A DNA stretch of 64,000 nucleotides from Micromonosporaceae bacterium KJ-029 (GCA_005402585.1 BIFP01000022.1:248001-312000), one strand, 5' to 3'. Positions 17,728 to 29,414 are shown, numbered from the stretch's first letter. Translations and numbers: made by a program. Notes: generated by a model from the sequence alone, not told the origin.

Positions 17728-17941
17728 CACGACCTTCCCTTCCGCGTGTGCCTCGGAAGATCTTCGGTCCGCTCCGATCGTCGGACCCGCCCGGGTGACC
17801 GGCCCTCACCCCGGCGGGATGAAGCGTCACCACGGTGGCGAGTCGGCCGTGGGCCGGGGGCCGGACCGATCGTTTCGCTTCCGGCAGCGGCGGGAAGGCC
17901 ATCGCCGAAGCCAGGAACACCAGCGGAAGCGAGGTGTCACC

Positions 17942-18922
17942 ATGCGCAAGCAGATGGAGGGCGACAACCAGCGCCGCCGTGCACTGGCCCGGCAGGCCCG
18001 GCAGCGCGGCGTGCAGGCCGGCGACACCGGCGCCAGCCTGAGCGCCTCAAAGCAACTCGCCCATCTCGACCAGGGCAAGCGGGCCGGCCCGGCACCGGCC
18101 AGAAGCCGCCACAAACCGAACACCACGCGCGGTAGGCCCGTACCGCCGTCGGCCGGCCTCCCGGAGGCGCCCCGACCTCGCCCGGAGCCGGGCGTCAACG
18201 CGCCGGGGATCACCACCATGGGCTACCAGGACCTGGTCAACGACGTCGGCCGGCGCGCCGGCGTCGACTTCCGGACCGCCAAGGTGGGGGTGGAGTCGAC
18301 GGTACTGGTCCTGGCCTGGGCCCTGGAGGCGGCCGAACGCAGCCGACTGCTGGCGGCGGTGCCCACCTCGCTGCACGACGTCGTACCGGTCGGCGGCATC
18401 GAGCGGCGCCAGGACCTGCCCGGCTTCCTCGCCGAGGTGGGCCGGATCAGCGGCCGGAGCCCCGAGCAGGCCCGCTACCAGGCCGAGGCGACCCTCGCGG
18501 CGCTCGCCGAGCACGACGGTGACCTGGTCGAGTCGCTGCACGTACCGGACGAGTTGCGGGAGTTGCTGAACCCGCCCGTGGTCGGCGGCGGCCTGGTCGG
18601 CGCCAGCAGCGCCACGCCCACGCTGTCCGACGCGGACCTGCGCGAGGCGCTGTCCGACCTGCCGTACTGGTCCGGCGACGGCACCTCGCTGTCGCGGACC
18701 CTCGAACTGCCGGCGGGCAACCTGGACCGGGTCCTGGACCGGCTCGACCAGCTCCGAGGCCAGACCGGTCGCGGGCCGCGGATCGGCCGGGCCGGCCCCA
18801 CGACGGCAGTGCTGACCGTCACCAGCCGTAACGCCCGTGGGGTGACCGCGCTCGACATCGACCTCGCCCACTCGGTCGACGACGCGATCGACGAGGCCGG
18901 CGCCGGCCTGAACTTCGGCTGA
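17942..18922 (+). CDS. DUF2267 protein fused to a degenerate pterin-4a-carbinolamine dehydratase domain
   Basis: ATG at 17942 begins a 326-aa protein with three parts. Residues 1-45 are basic and match small stand-alone actinobacterial proteins (QMEGDNQRRRALARQAR, then SLSASKQ). Residues 95-200 are a DUF2267 helical domain (YQDLVNDVGRRAGVDF). Residues 220-326 align with pterin-4a-carbinolamine dehydratases: LSDADLREALSDLPYW, a central helix, VLTVTSRNARGVTALDIDLA. The usual AGHHP active-site segment reads TGRGPRI, so both catalytic histidines are gone and dehydratase activity is unlikely. A separate DUF2267 gene lies at 24965-25375. The role is unknown; a scaffold or stress function is conceivable. 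Confidence 0.8.
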   Translation: MRKQMEGDNQRRRALARQARQRGVQAGDTGASLSASKQLAHLDQGKRAGPAPARSRHKPNTTRGRPVPPSAGLPEAPRPRPEPGVNAPGITTMGYQDLVNDVGRRAGVDFRTAKVGVESTVLVLAWALEAAERSRLLAAVPTSLHDVVPVGGIERRQDLPGFLAEVGRISGRSPEQARYQAEATLAALAEHDGDLVESLHVPDELRELLNPPVVGGGLVGASSATPTLSDADLREALSDLPYWSGDGTSLSRTLELPAGNLDRVLDRLDQLRGQTGRGPRIGRAGPTTAVLTVTSRNARGVTALDIDLAHSVDDAIDEAGAGLNFG

Positions 18923-18928
18923 GCGGAC

Positions 18929-18958
18929 GCGGGCCGGTGGGTACGCCCACCGGCCCGC
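18929..18958. terminator. Bidirectional hairpin between DUF2267 fusion and ndh
   Basis: GCGGGCCGGTGGG and CCCACCGGCCCGC form a perfect 13-bp stem with a TACG tetraloop, 7 bases after the stop and before the convergent ndh stop. Confidence 0.82.
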
Positions 18959-18995
18959 CCGCGGCACCGCAGGGTCCGGCCGGGCTGCCGGCCGG

Positions 18996-20297
18996 TCACC
19001 GTACGCGGGTCGGCATCTCGGGCGAGGAACTCTCCAGCGGCACGGCGTGGGCGGGAACGAGCCCGAGCTGCGCCGCCGAGCGGGGCACCGTGGCGTCGAG
19101 GAGCCAGTCGGCGCCCACCCGGGCCCGGTTGCCGGGCATCGCCAGCAGGTGGTAGCCCCGGGTGACCGTCTTGGCCGGCAGGCCGGACATCGGCACCTTG
19201 AGCGGGTTCGCCGCCGCCTGCTTGCCGCCCAGGTCGACCACCCAACCGAGATCGTGGTGCTTGTACGGACGGCGGCGGCCCTGCCCGTAGGAGGCGGCGA
19301 TGTTGTGCGCGGCGAGCTTGCCCTGCCGCTGGGCGTGCTGGGCGGTCATCGTGCAGATCTGACCGGGCCGGGTCAGGTCGGGCACCGCGGCGGCGTCGCC
19401 GCAGGCGTACACCTCGGGGAATCCGGGGACGTTGAGGTACTCGTCGACGACCAACCGCCCCTTCTCGGTCCGTAGGCCCAACTCCGCCACGAACGGGTCG
19501 GGGCGTACGCCGACGCACCAGATCAGCGAACAGGTGGGCACGTACTCCCCGTCGGTGAGCTTGACCCCGTCCCCGGTGGCGACCGCCACCGAGGTGCCCA
19601 TGCGCACGTCCACCCCGCGCCGGCGCAGCACCCGGTCCGCGGTCCGCGACATCCGCTGGTCCAGCTCGGGCAGGACCCGTGGGGCGACGTCCAGCAACAT
19701 CCACTTCGGGCGGATCTTCAGCCGGGGGCGCTGGGCGGCCAGCTCGTCGGTGAACAGCTTTCCGTGCGCGGCCACCTCGGTACCCGTGTACCCGGCGCCC
19801 ACCACCACGAAGGTGGCGCGCGCCTGCTGCTCGGCCGGGTCCTCGGCCTGCTCCGCCAGTTCGATCTGGCGGATCACCTTGTCGTGCAGGAAGACCGCCT
19901 CGGGCAGCCCGCGGAAGCCGTGGGCGTACTCGGTCACCCCGGGGATCGGCAGCAGCTTGTTGACGCTGCCGACGGCGAGGACCAGCCGGTCGTACGCCAG
20001 CCGGTTGCGGTCGCCCTCCGGCTGGGTGAAGCCGACCCAACGGTTCTGCAGGTCGACGTGATCGGCCTCGCCTATGACCACCCGCACCCCGTCCAGCGTG
20101 CCGGTCAGCGGCACGGCGATCCGGCCCGGCTCCACCACCCCCGCGGCCACCTCCGGCAGCAGCGGAAGGTAGAGGAAGTAGTCGGTCGAGTTCAGCAGGA
20201 CGATCTCGGCCCGGTCGCGGGCCAACCGGCTCAGCGTCTTCGCCGCGTGGTAACCGGCGAACCCGGCTCCCACGATCACCACACGAGGTTTCGTCAT
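18996..20297 (-). CDS. ndh: Type II NADH dehydrogenase (NDH-2)
   Basis: A 433-aa flavoprotein that passes electrons from NADH to quinone at the inner membrane face without pumping protons. The FAD-binding Rossmann motif VVIVGAGFAGYHAA is at the N-terminus, the NADH-binding one FVVVGAGYTGTEVAA is mid-protein, and the flavin-contact CGDAAAVPD lies near residue 300. Quinone-site AQHAQRQG follows. No membrane helix is needed, since NDH-2 docks by a C-terminal amphipathic segment. ATG at 20297 gives standard length; the longer frame upstream is not protein-like. Some related proteins are sulfide:quinone reductases, but their Cys pair is not evident. Confidence 0.88.
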   Translation of the reverse strand: MTKPRVVIVGAGFAGYHAAKTLSRLARDRAEIVLLNSTDYFLYLPLLPEVAAGVVEPGRIAVPLTGTLDGVRVVIGEADHVDLQNRWVGFTQPEGDRNRLAYDRLVLAVGSVNKLLPIPGVTEYAHGFRGLPEAVFLHDKVIRQIELAEQAEDPAEQQARATFVVVGAGYTGTEVAAHGKLFTDELAAQRPRLKIRPKWMLLDVAPRVLPELDQRMSRTADRVLRRRGVDVRMGTSVAVATGDGVKLTDGEYVPTCSLIWCVGVRPDPFVAELGLRTEKGRLVVDEYLNVPGFPEVYACGDAAAVPDLTRPGQICTMTAQHAQRQGKLAAHNIAASYGQGRRRPYKHHDLGWVVDLGGKQAAANPLKVPMSGLPAKTVTRGYHLLAMPGNRARVGADWLLDATVPRSAAQLGLVPAHAVPLESSSPEMPTRVR

Positions 20298-20447
20298 TCC
20301 GGCCCGGTTCCCGCCCCCGTCCGGGACAAACGTCAGGGCCCCGCGGCCGGCCCGTCCCGGATCCGGGCGCCTCACCCCCGCCGGGTGAGGTTGCCTCATC
20401 CGACGGCGGCGCAAGGTGGTGGGACGGTTCGAGGTGAGGAGGAGCGC

Positions 20448-20627
20448 ATGAGCATGCCGATCCCCAATGACCGGCGGGTGCCGACGTACCTGCAGCAGAG
20501 CGGCCGCGGGCAGCTGACCGCGCGGCAGCGCCGGCGGGCCGCGCACAAGGAGCGGAGGCTGGAGCGGCTGACCGGCCAGCGCCCACCGGACCGCCCCGGC
20601 CGCCAGGCGGCCAGTCGCGGCCGCTGA
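20448..20627 (+). CDS. Small basic protein, 59 aa
   Basis: An excellent ribosome site (GAGGAGGA) precedes the ATG at 20448. The peptide has a short N-terminal PIPNDRRVPTYLQQ segment, then a highly basic helix LTARQRRRAAHKERRLERL, and an Arg/Pro-rich tail. It resembles small Micromonosporaceae/Streptomyces proteins with an LT-x-R-Q-R-R-R core; their role is not established. Charge suggests binding to nucleic acid, ribosomes or membrane phospholipid. It is divergent from ndh (150 bases) and convergent with the DUF6510-like gene. Confidence 0.75.
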   Translation: MSMPIPNDRRVPTYLQQSGRGQLTARQRRRAAHKERRLERLTGQRPPDRPGRQAASRGR

Positions 20628-20636
20628 CCCGTCACC

Positions 20637-20665
20637 GGTGCCCACTCCGTTCGACGGCGGGCACC
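20637..20665. terminator. Short hairpin between small basic protein gene and DUF6510-like gene
   Basis: GGTGCCC and GGGCACC are complementary over 7 bp with a 15-base loop in the 47-base gap between convergent genes. This is a weak terminator candidate. Confidence 0.4.
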
Positions 20666-20674
20666 CCGGCCGGC

Positions 20675-20962
20675 CTACCGGATCAGTGTGCGCTCGGGCG
20701 GCATCGGAAACCGGAGAAAGGTGGCGCCGCGTAGATCCAGCCAGGCGCGGTCGGGTGCCCGGACCAGCCGGAGCATCACCTCCACGCAGGTGGGGCACCG
20801 GGCGACCAGGCCCGGCGCGTGCGAGTAGACCCGCAGTCCCGCCACCGGGCTGGCGGTGCCGCAGTGGGCACACCGGCCGGTGGCGGTGCTCAGGTCGACC
20901 GCGAACACCTCCCCCAGCGGACCGTCGAGCATGTTGCCGTCCACGTACGGCAGCGCGGTCAT
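20675..20962 (-). CDS. Zinc-ribbon-like DUF6510 protein
   Basis: 95 aa from ATG at 20962. Two CxxC pairs, CAHCG and CPTC, spaced by 30 residues, suggest one zinc or iron site. The N-terminus reads YVDGNMLDGPLGEVFAVDLS and the C-terminus DLRGATFLRFPMP, a pattern I associate with DUF6510. It is the third gene after the molybdenum oxidoreductase and flavin reductase genes, 13 bases from the latter, which supports a role in that redox system, perhaps as an electron carrier or assembly factor. That role is inferred from position only. Confidence 0.75.
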   Translation of the reverse strand: MTALPYVDGNMLDGPLGEVFAVDLSTATGRCAHCGTASPVAGLRVYSHAPGLVARCPTCVEVMLRLVRAPDRAWLDLRGATFLRFPMPPERTLIR

Positions 20963-20975
20963 CCGCGGCCTCCTC

Positions 20976-21710
20976 TCAGCCGGTCGGGCCGAAACGTTCG
21001 GTGCGGACCCGCCGTGCTGGGTGGCCCAGCCCGACGAGCAGGTCGGAGACGGTCTCCACGAACCCGGTGGGCCCGCAGACGTAGACCAGTGGCTCCAGGT
21101 CCGGCGGCCAGCCGTGGGTGTTGACGTCGGCGAGATTGAGCCGGTGCGGCTCGCCCTGCCACCCCTCGGGTGCCGCACGGGTGTAGACGAACGCCACGTC
21201 GAGACCGGCATCGTCACGGACCCGCCGGCGCAGCTCGTCGGCGTAGAACACGTCGGTCGGGGTGCGGACGGAGTAGATCAGCCGGAACGGGGCCCGGCTG
21301 CCGGCCGCCCGGCGGGCGCGGACCATTGCCATCAGCGGCACCACGCCCGAGCCGCCGGCGACCAGCAGCACCGGGTCGGTCTGCGCGGGCCGCCAGATGA
21401 ACCAGCCGCCGACCGGGCCGCGGACCTCGACCGGATCACCCTCCCGGTAGGTCTCGATCAGGAAGGGCGACACCTCGCCGTCGGGCACCCGCTGCACGGT
21501 CAGCTCGATCCGGTCGCCGTCGGCCGGCGCGGCCAGCGAGTACGAGCGGGCCGCCTGATAGCCGTCGGGTGCGGTGAGCCGGATGTCGACGTGCTGGCCG
21601 GGCAGGTGGGCCGGCCAGCCCGGCACCTCCAGCACCAGGGTCTGCGCGGTCGGTGTCTCGACCCGGCGTTCCACCAGCCGGGCCGGCAGCCACCGCATGG
21701 GCCCGCTCAA
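20976..21710 (-). CDS. Ferredoxin-NADP reductase-type flavoprotein
   Basis: 244 aa with the FNR-fold layout: a beta-barrel FAD domain with RSYSLAAP, an NAD(P)-binding domain with VLLVAGGSGVVPLMAMVR, and the closing LVYVCGPTGFVETV. There is no C-terminal 2Fe-2S ferredoxin domain, so electrons must leave through a separate partner. ATG at 21710 overlaps the stop of the molybdopterin protein by 4 bases. The likely job is moving electrons between NAD(P)H and the Mo-oxidoreductase, possibly through the CxxC protein encoded next. Confidence 0.9.
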   Translation of the reverse strand: MSGPMRWLPARLVERRVETPTAQTLVLEVPGWPAHLPGQHVDIRLTAPDGYQAARSYSLAAPADGDRIELTVQRVPDGEVSPFLIETYREGDPVEVRGPVGGWFIWRPAQTDPVLLVAGGSGVVPLMAMVRARRAAGSRAPFRLIYSVRTPTDVFYADELRRRVRDDAGLDVAFVYTRAAPEGWQGEPHRLNLADVNTHGWPPDLEPLVYVCGPTGFVETVSDLLVGLGHPARRVRTERFGPTG

Positions 21711-22306
21711 TCGCCCTGGTACCGCTGCTCACGCCACGGGTCACCGTAGTCGTGGTAGCCGGCGGTCTCCCAGAAACCGGGACTGTCCTCGCTCATCAGC
21801 CGGATGCCGCGCACCCACTTGGCGGACTTCCAGAAGTACAGATGGGGCACCAGCAGGCGGGCCGGCCCGCCGTGCTCGGCGGGCAGGTCCCCGCCGTCGT
21901 AGGTGTGCACCAGCCAGGCCCGCCCGTCCCGCAGGTCGCCCAGCGGCAGGTTGCTGCTGTAGCCGCCGTACGAGTGGGCCAGGGCGTAGTCCGCCACGGT
22001 GTCGATGCCGTCGAGCAGGGTGTCCAGGGACACCCCCTGCCAGGTGGTGCCGAGTTTCGACCACCGGGTGACGCAGTGGATGTCGACCGTCGGGGCCTCC
22101 TGCGGCAGCGCCATCATCTCGTCCCAGCTCCACCGGTACTCCATGCCGGTTTCGGTGGAGATGACGAACTCCCACGTCTCGCGGGGCACCTTCGGTGTCG
22201 GGCCGGCTGACAACACGGGAAAGTCCGGTGTCAGATACTGCCCGGGGGGCAGGTTCGGCGCCCCGGCGCGGGGCCGACCCTCGAAGCCCGGCGTGACGAT
22301 GCCCAC
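21707..22306 (-). CDS. Sulfite-oxidase-like molybdopterin oxidoreductase
   Basis: 199 aa belonging to the SUOX/MsrP fold. The molybdenum-ligating cysteine is in VDIHCVTRWS, preceded by the WSWDEMMALPQ segment; AEHGGPARLLVPHLYFWKSAKWVRGI forms the conserved cofactor-binding end (given here as its two halves). There is no twin-arginine signal, unlike MsrP, so it should be cytoplasmic. A GTG start at 22306 fits the family length. It leads a three-gene operon with the flavin reductase and the CxxC protein. The physiological substrate is unknown; sulfoxides or sulfite are candidates. Confidence 0.88.
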   Translation of the reverse strand: MGIVTPGFEGRPRAGAPNLPPGQYLTPDFPVLSAGPTPKVPRETWEFVISTETGMEYRWSWDEMMALPQEAPTVDIHCVTRWSKLGTTWQGVSLDTLLDGIDTVADYALAHSYGGYSSNLPLGDLRDGRAWLVHTYDGGDLPAEHGGPARLLVPHLYFWKSAKWVRGIRLMSEDSPGFWETAGYHDYGDPWREQRYQGD

Positions 22307-22407
22307 CGCTCAGTCGTACCACGGGCGGCGACGCGCCGGGGGCGTTCGGCGGCCCAGGCCCTGCGGCGCTCGCGCCCACCAGGTCCGCCGGAACGCCGGG
22401 TGCGCCC

Positions 22408-23424
22408 TCACTTCCGCTCGGTGACCACTTCCTTCGCCCCCGGCACCATGTTGCGGGTGGCCCGCAGGCTGGTGATGGTGACGACGGTCAGGACGGCGAC
22501 GATGACCAGGAGCGAGACCTCGGTGGGGATCTGCGGGACGCCCTTCCAGACGCCGTGTGCCCAGTGCAGGCCGAGCTTGATCCCGATGAAGGCCAGGATG
22601 ACGGCCAGGCCGTAGCTGAGATGGACCAGCCGGCTCAGCGCCGCGTGCAGTACGAAGTACAGCGCCCGCAGACCCAGCAGCGCGAAGGCGTTGGTGGCGA
22701 AGACGAGGTACGGGTCTTCGGTGATGCCGTAGACGGCCGGCACCGAGTCGACCGCGAACACCACATCGGTGGCGAAGACCGCCACCACCACCAGCGCGAG
22801 CGGGGTGAACGCCCGCCGCCCGTCGACCCGTACGGTCATCTTCGTGCCGTGGTACTCGTTGACCACCGGCATGAAGCGGCGCAGCAGGCGCACCGAGCGC
22901 ATGGTGCCGATGTCCACCGTCTGCTCGTGCCCGCTGAAGGCGTCGCGCAGCAGCTTGGCCGCGGTGAACAGCAGGATCAGCGCGAAGACCAGGAAGGCGA
23001 AGTCGAGGGTCTGCAACGCGGCCGCGCCCAGGGCGATGAACACGCCGCGCAGCACCAGCGCGCCGGTGATGCCGAACAGCAGCACCCGCTGGGCGAGCAC
23101 GCTCGGCACCGCGAAGGCGGCGAGCAGCAGCATGAAGACGAAGAGGTTGTCGACCGACAGGGACTTCTCGACCAGGTATCCGGTGAGGTACTCGAAGCCC
23201 CGCTTCGAGCCGAACTCGTGCCACACCCAGGCACCGAAGGCCAGCGGCAGGGCTATGTAGAACGCCGACCAGCCCAGCGCTTCCTTCAGTGACACCTCGT
23301 GCGGGCGGCGGGTCACCAGGAAGTCGAGCACCAGCAGGACGAGCACCCCGGCGATGGTCACCGCCCAGAGCGACGGGGTACCCACCGACTGAAGACCGGC
23401 AGCAGCATACGACAAATCGGACAT
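22408..23424 (-). CDS. TerC-family integral membrane protein (probable Mn2+ exporter)
   Basis: 338 aa with about eight to nine membrane helices. Diagnostic parts are EKSLSVDNLFVFMLLL and the matching ATDVVFAVDSVPAVYGI in the second half, each carrying the acidic residue pair thought to line a cation path, plus EDPYLVFATNAFALLGLRAL. TerC/Alx proteins are now linked to manganese export and to metallation of secreted enzymes. The long leader contains a manganese-type riboswitch and its hairpin sequesters the GAGGAGG ribosome site, so regulation by Mn2+ is likely. ATG at 23424 lies 5 bases from that site. It is monocistronic. Confidence 0.92.
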   Translation of the reverse strand: MSDLSYAAAGLQSVGTPSLWAVTIAGVLVLLVLDFLVTRRPHEVSLKEALGWSAFYIALPLAFGAWVWHEFGSKRGFEYLTGYLVEKSLSVDNLFVFMLLLAAFAVPSVLAQRVLLFGITGALVLRGVFIALGAAALQTLDFAFLVFALILLFTAAKLLRDAFSGHEQTVDIGTMRSVRLLRRFMPVVNEYHGTKMTVRVDGRRAFTPLALVVVAVFATDVVFAVDSVPAVYGITEDPYLVFATNAFALLGLRALYFVLHAALSRLVHLSYGLAVILAFIGIKLGLHWAHGVWKGVPQIPTEVSLLVIVAVLTVVTITSLRATRNMVPGAKEVVTERK

Positions 23425-23428
23425 GAAG

Positions 23429-23551
23429 CCTCCTCGAACACCGTGACATGTTCGAGGTCTCCTTCACCCACATTTCGTGGGCAACCACCCGAGGCGCACC
23501 CCAGGCGCGCCGTACTGACCGGTATGGTTCGTGGGAAGTACTCCCCTCGTA
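23429..23551 (-). promoter_or_regulatory. yybP-ykoY-type manganese riboswitch, TerC leader
   Basis: On the minus strand GGGGAGTA (complement of 23539-23546) and GAGACC (complement of 23456-23461) are the two conserved signatures of this class. CGAGG (23545-23549) pairs with CCTCG (23453-23457) to close P1. CCCAC/GTGGG and AACCA/TGGTT helices lie inside. The same CCTCG belongs to a competing 8-bp hairpin, CCTCGAAC/GTTCGAGG (23432-23457), whose right arm overlaps the GAGGAGG ribosome site (23429-23435). Ligand binding should stabilise P1 and free the site, an ON switch. Confidence 0.8.
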
Positions 23552-23723
23552 CCGACAAGGTTAGGCCAGCCCGATCCGGCACGCCAGGCGGGGCAGGTCT
23601 GTTCCGGTGGCCCTGGTCACGGCCGGGGTCCGCCCGTTCCGCCAGGTGGACGGCGTCGGGCGCGACCGGTTTGGCGGAGGGCGTCACCTTACCGATACGA
23701 ACGCGAGCGCATATCGTGATCCG

Positions 23724-24890
23724 GTGACCGCAGACCGGGCCGCCGGGCCACTGGCCGGCGTACGCGTGATCGAGCTGGCCGGGATCGGGCCGGGTCCCTT
23801 CGCCGCGATGATGCTGGCCGACCTCGGTGCGGACGTGATCAGGGTGGACCGGGCGACCGAGGTGGATTCCTCGGCCTTCGGCACCCCGCACCCGGATCTG
23901 CTCAACCGGGGCCGCCGCTCGATCGGGGTGGACCTGAAGTCGGCCGGCGGCCGGGAGGTGGTGCTGGCTCTGGTCGGCGGCGCGGACGCGCTGATCGAGG
24001 GTTTCCGGCCCGGGGTGACCGAGCGGCTCGGCGTCGGCCCGGCCGACTGCCACGCGGTCAACCCGCTGCTGGTCTACGGGCGGATGACCGGCTGGGGGCA
24101 GGACGGCCCGAGTGCGCCGTACGCCGGGCACGACATCGACTACCTGGCGCTGACCGGCGCGCTGCACGGCGTCGGGCGGGCCGGGCAACCGCCGGTGCCG
24201 CCGATGAACCTGCTCGGCGACTTCGGCGGCGGCGGGATGATGCTGGCCCTGGGCGTCGTCTCCGCGCTGTACGCGGTCCGTGGCGGCGCGGCCGGTCAGG
24301 TGGTCGACGCGGCCATCGTGGACGGCGTCGCGGTGCTCAGTACGCAGATCCACGCGCTACGGCAACTCGGCATGTGGCAGGACCCGCGTGGGGTGAACCT
24401 GCTCGACGGCGGCGCCCCGTTCTACGACACGTACGAGTGCGCCGACGGGCGGTACGTCGCGGTCGGCGCACTGGAGCCACGCTTCTACGAAGAACTGGTC
24501 CGGCGCACCGGTTTCCCGCTGCCGCCCGACGAGGCGCCGGATCGTACCGACCCGGCGAACTGGCCCGCGCTGCGCGCGGCCTGGGCACGGCTGTTCCGCA
24601 CCCGGTCGCGGGACGAGTGGGCGGCCCTGCTCACCGCCTCCGACGCCTGCGTGGCGCCGGTGCTGGACTGGCGCGAGGCGCCGGAGCACCCGCACCTGGC
24701 CACGCGGGACACCTTCGTGGTCCGCGACGGGGTCGTCCAGCCGGCGCCGGCCCCCCGCTTCTCCGGCACCCCGACGTCGGTGCGCCGGCCACCACCGTGG
24801 CCCGGCGAGCACACCGACGAGGTGCTCGCCGAGGCCGGCTACCGCCCGGAACAGGTGACCGACCTGCGCGCCGCCGGCGCGGTCGGCTGA
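23724..24890 (+). CDS. Alpha-methylacyl-CoA racemase-type CaiB/BaiF enzyme
   Basis: 388 aa from GTG at 23724; the longer frame upstream overlaps the riboswitch side and is not protein-like. It is a family III CoA-transferase fold: IELAGIGPGPFAAMMLADLGADV at the start, NRGRRSIGVDLK, then YAGHDIDYLALTGAL with the active-site His and LLGDFGGGGMMLALG with the catalytic Asp. This H/D pair and the GRAGQPPVPP segment mark racemases rather than transferases. It would interconvert 2-methylacyl-CoA epimers so that branched chains can enter beta-oxidation. A TTACCGATACGAAC stretch about 35 bases upstream may be part of the promoter. Confidence 0.9.
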   Translation: MTADRAAGPLAGVRVIELAGIGPGPFAAMMLADLGADVIRVDRATEVDSSAFGTPHPDLLNRGRRSIGVDLKSAGGREVVLALVGGADALIEGFRPGVTERLGVGPADCHAVNPLLVYGRMTGWGQDGPSAPYAGHDIDYLALTGALHGVGRAGQPPVPPMNLLGDFGGGGMMLALGVVSALYAVRGGAAGQVVDAAIVDGVAVLSTQIHALRQLGMWQDPRGVNLLDGGAPFYDTYECADGRYVAVGALEPRFYEELVRRTGFPLPPDEAPDRTDPANWPALRAAWARLFRTRSRDEWAALLTASDACVAPVLDWREAPEHPHLATRDTFVVRDGVVQPAPAPRFSGTPTSVRRPPPWPGEHTDEVLAEAGYRPEQVTDLRAAGAVG

Positions 24891-24964
24891 GCCTCGGTGC
24901 AACGGCTGGCGGGGTGACGACGAGGCGAGCGCCGGACGGCGGGCGTGGCGCCCCCCGGCCCGGC

Positions 24965-25375
24965 TCAGCGGCGGCGCAGCGTGGCGCCGGGAGCCAGGGC
25001 CGGCTCGACCATCTCGCGGTAGTCGCGGGGTAGTTGGACCACCAGTTCGTCGAACTCCCCGCCGGTGACCGCCTCGCGCAGGGTGATGAAGACCGCGCGG
25101 ATCGCGTCCCGGGCCGCCGCCTCCTCGACACCGGCGCGTACGGCCACCCGGGCGGCGAACTCGGCCGCCCCGAAGCGCTCCGCCGCCTCGGTGTCGGGCG
25201 TCGGTCGCAGCGGCAGGCGTAGCGGCGCGGGCAGCTGGGCGGCGAGGTCAAGCACTTCGCCGCCGGTCAGCCGCTCGGCGAGCGTCGCCAGTGTCGCCTG
25301 GGTCAGTTCCGTCGCCCGCTGCGACGACGTGCTGGTGCGCTGGGCGACCTGGTCGACGAACGTGTCGTAGTTCAT
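24965..25375 (-). CDS. DUF2267 protein
   Basis: 136 aa, all helical, with two repeats of about 60 residues (YDTFVDQVAQRT..., then FAARVAVRAGVEEAAARDAI). It ends EFDELVVQLPRDYREMVEPA, the closing signature of DUF2267. No signal or membrane segment. Function is unknown; DUF2267 genes often lie near general-stress genes. GGAGG lies upstream of ATG at 25375. The gene is divergent from the DUF2795 gene with about 175 bases between, and it is a paralogue of the central domain of the 17942-18922 fusion. Confidence 0.88.
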   Translation of the reverse strand: MNYDTFVDQVAQRTSTSSQRATELTQATLATLAERLTGGEVLDLAAQLPAPLRLPLRPTPDTEAAERFGAAEFAARVAVRAGVEEAAARDAIRAVFITLREAVTGGEFDELVVQLPRDYREMVEPALAPGATLRRR

Positions 25376-25549
25376 CGGATACCCCCTCCGATGGCGGTTA
25401 CCCGGCGGGCGAGGAGGGAAACGGCGACGGGTTTCGGCAGCGCCGCGCGAAACCGCGGCCGGTTTTCCGGCGGTCCGGCGCGTGACGGGCGCTCGGGTGG
25501 GTAACCGCGCCCGGTCGTGGCCGGATCGAAGCCGGGAGGAGCCGACACC

Positions 25550-25822
25550 ATGGCGAGTTACGCCGAAGTCCTGCAGTACCTGTCCAGCCTGGACTATCCG
25601 GCCGGGAAGGACGACGTGGTACGCGAGGCCGAACGCGAGGGAGCCCCGCCGGACGTGCTGCGCGCCCTGCGCGCCCTACCGCCGGTCGACTACGCCAACG
25701 GCACCGAGGTAGCCCGTTCGGCCCACATCGACGCGGCTCCCGAAGTCACCGACGCGCAGCGCGGGGCGGTGGGCCGCGACAAGCGGCACCAGCGGGTGTC
25801 CCAGCACCTGCGCAGCATCTGA
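25550..25822 (+). CDS. DUF2795 protein
   Basis: 90 aa from ATG at 25550, 9 bases after GGGAGGA. The core YAEVLQYLSSLDYPAGKDDV followed by LRALRALPPVDYANGTEVARS is the DUF2795 pattern: a helical module with a conserved (L/I)xxLPxxxY. The tail is basic and hydrophilic. No enzyme activity is known. Pairing with a divergent DUF2267 gene suggests common control in a stress regulon (inference). Confidence 0.88.
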   Translation: MASYAEVLQYLSSLDYPAGKDDVVREAEREGAPPDVLRALRALPPVDYANGTEVARSAHIDAAPEVTDAQRGAVGRDKRHQRVSQHLRSI

Positions 25823-25828
25823 AGCCCG

Positions 25829-25874
25829 GCGACCCGGGCCGGCGCCCCGCACTGCGGGCCCCGGCCCGGGTCGC
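25829..25874 (+). terminator. Hairpin terminator after DUF2795 gene
   Basis: GCGACCCGGGCC and GGCCCGGGTCGC are perfect 12-base complements. Further inner pairing (CCCGC/GCGGG) lengthens the stem. It begins 7 bases after the stop. Confidence 0.8.
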
Positions 25875-25900
25875 GGGTGCGTCACGGGGAGAGGCGGGCG

Positions 25901-25925
25901 CCCCGGCCGCGAACCGCGGCCGGGG
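25901..25925. repeat. Short perfect palindromic hairpin
   Basis: CCCCGGCCGCG and CGCGGCCGGGG are 11-base complements with a 3-base loop, about 27 bases after the DUF2795 terminator and about 160 bases before the convergent endonuclease-like gene stop. It may be a second terminator for the opposite strand. Confidence 0.6.
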
Positions 25926-26083
25926 GCACCCCTGGGTAACCACCTGCCCTGGTGGTGTGGCGCCCGAACCGGGTCGCGACCACCAGGCGGCCGGCGGCCG
26001 TCCGAACCGGACGGGCCGCTGTTACCGCGACCATCATACGGCACGCCATCGGCCGAACAGTCAGATGGTACCGGCCAAGGGGC

Positions 26084-29375
<3,292 letters not shown>

Positions 29376-29380
29376 CGGTG

Positions 29381-29414
29381 CCGGTGCCCGCCGAAACACC
29401 CTGGCGGGCACCGG
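29381..29414. terminator. Bidirectional hairpin between gdhA and LPXTG gene
   Basis: CCGGTGCCCGCC and GGCGGGCACCGG pair perfectly over 12 bp, 5 bases after the gdhA stop, facing the convergent LPXTG gene. Confidence 0.82.
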
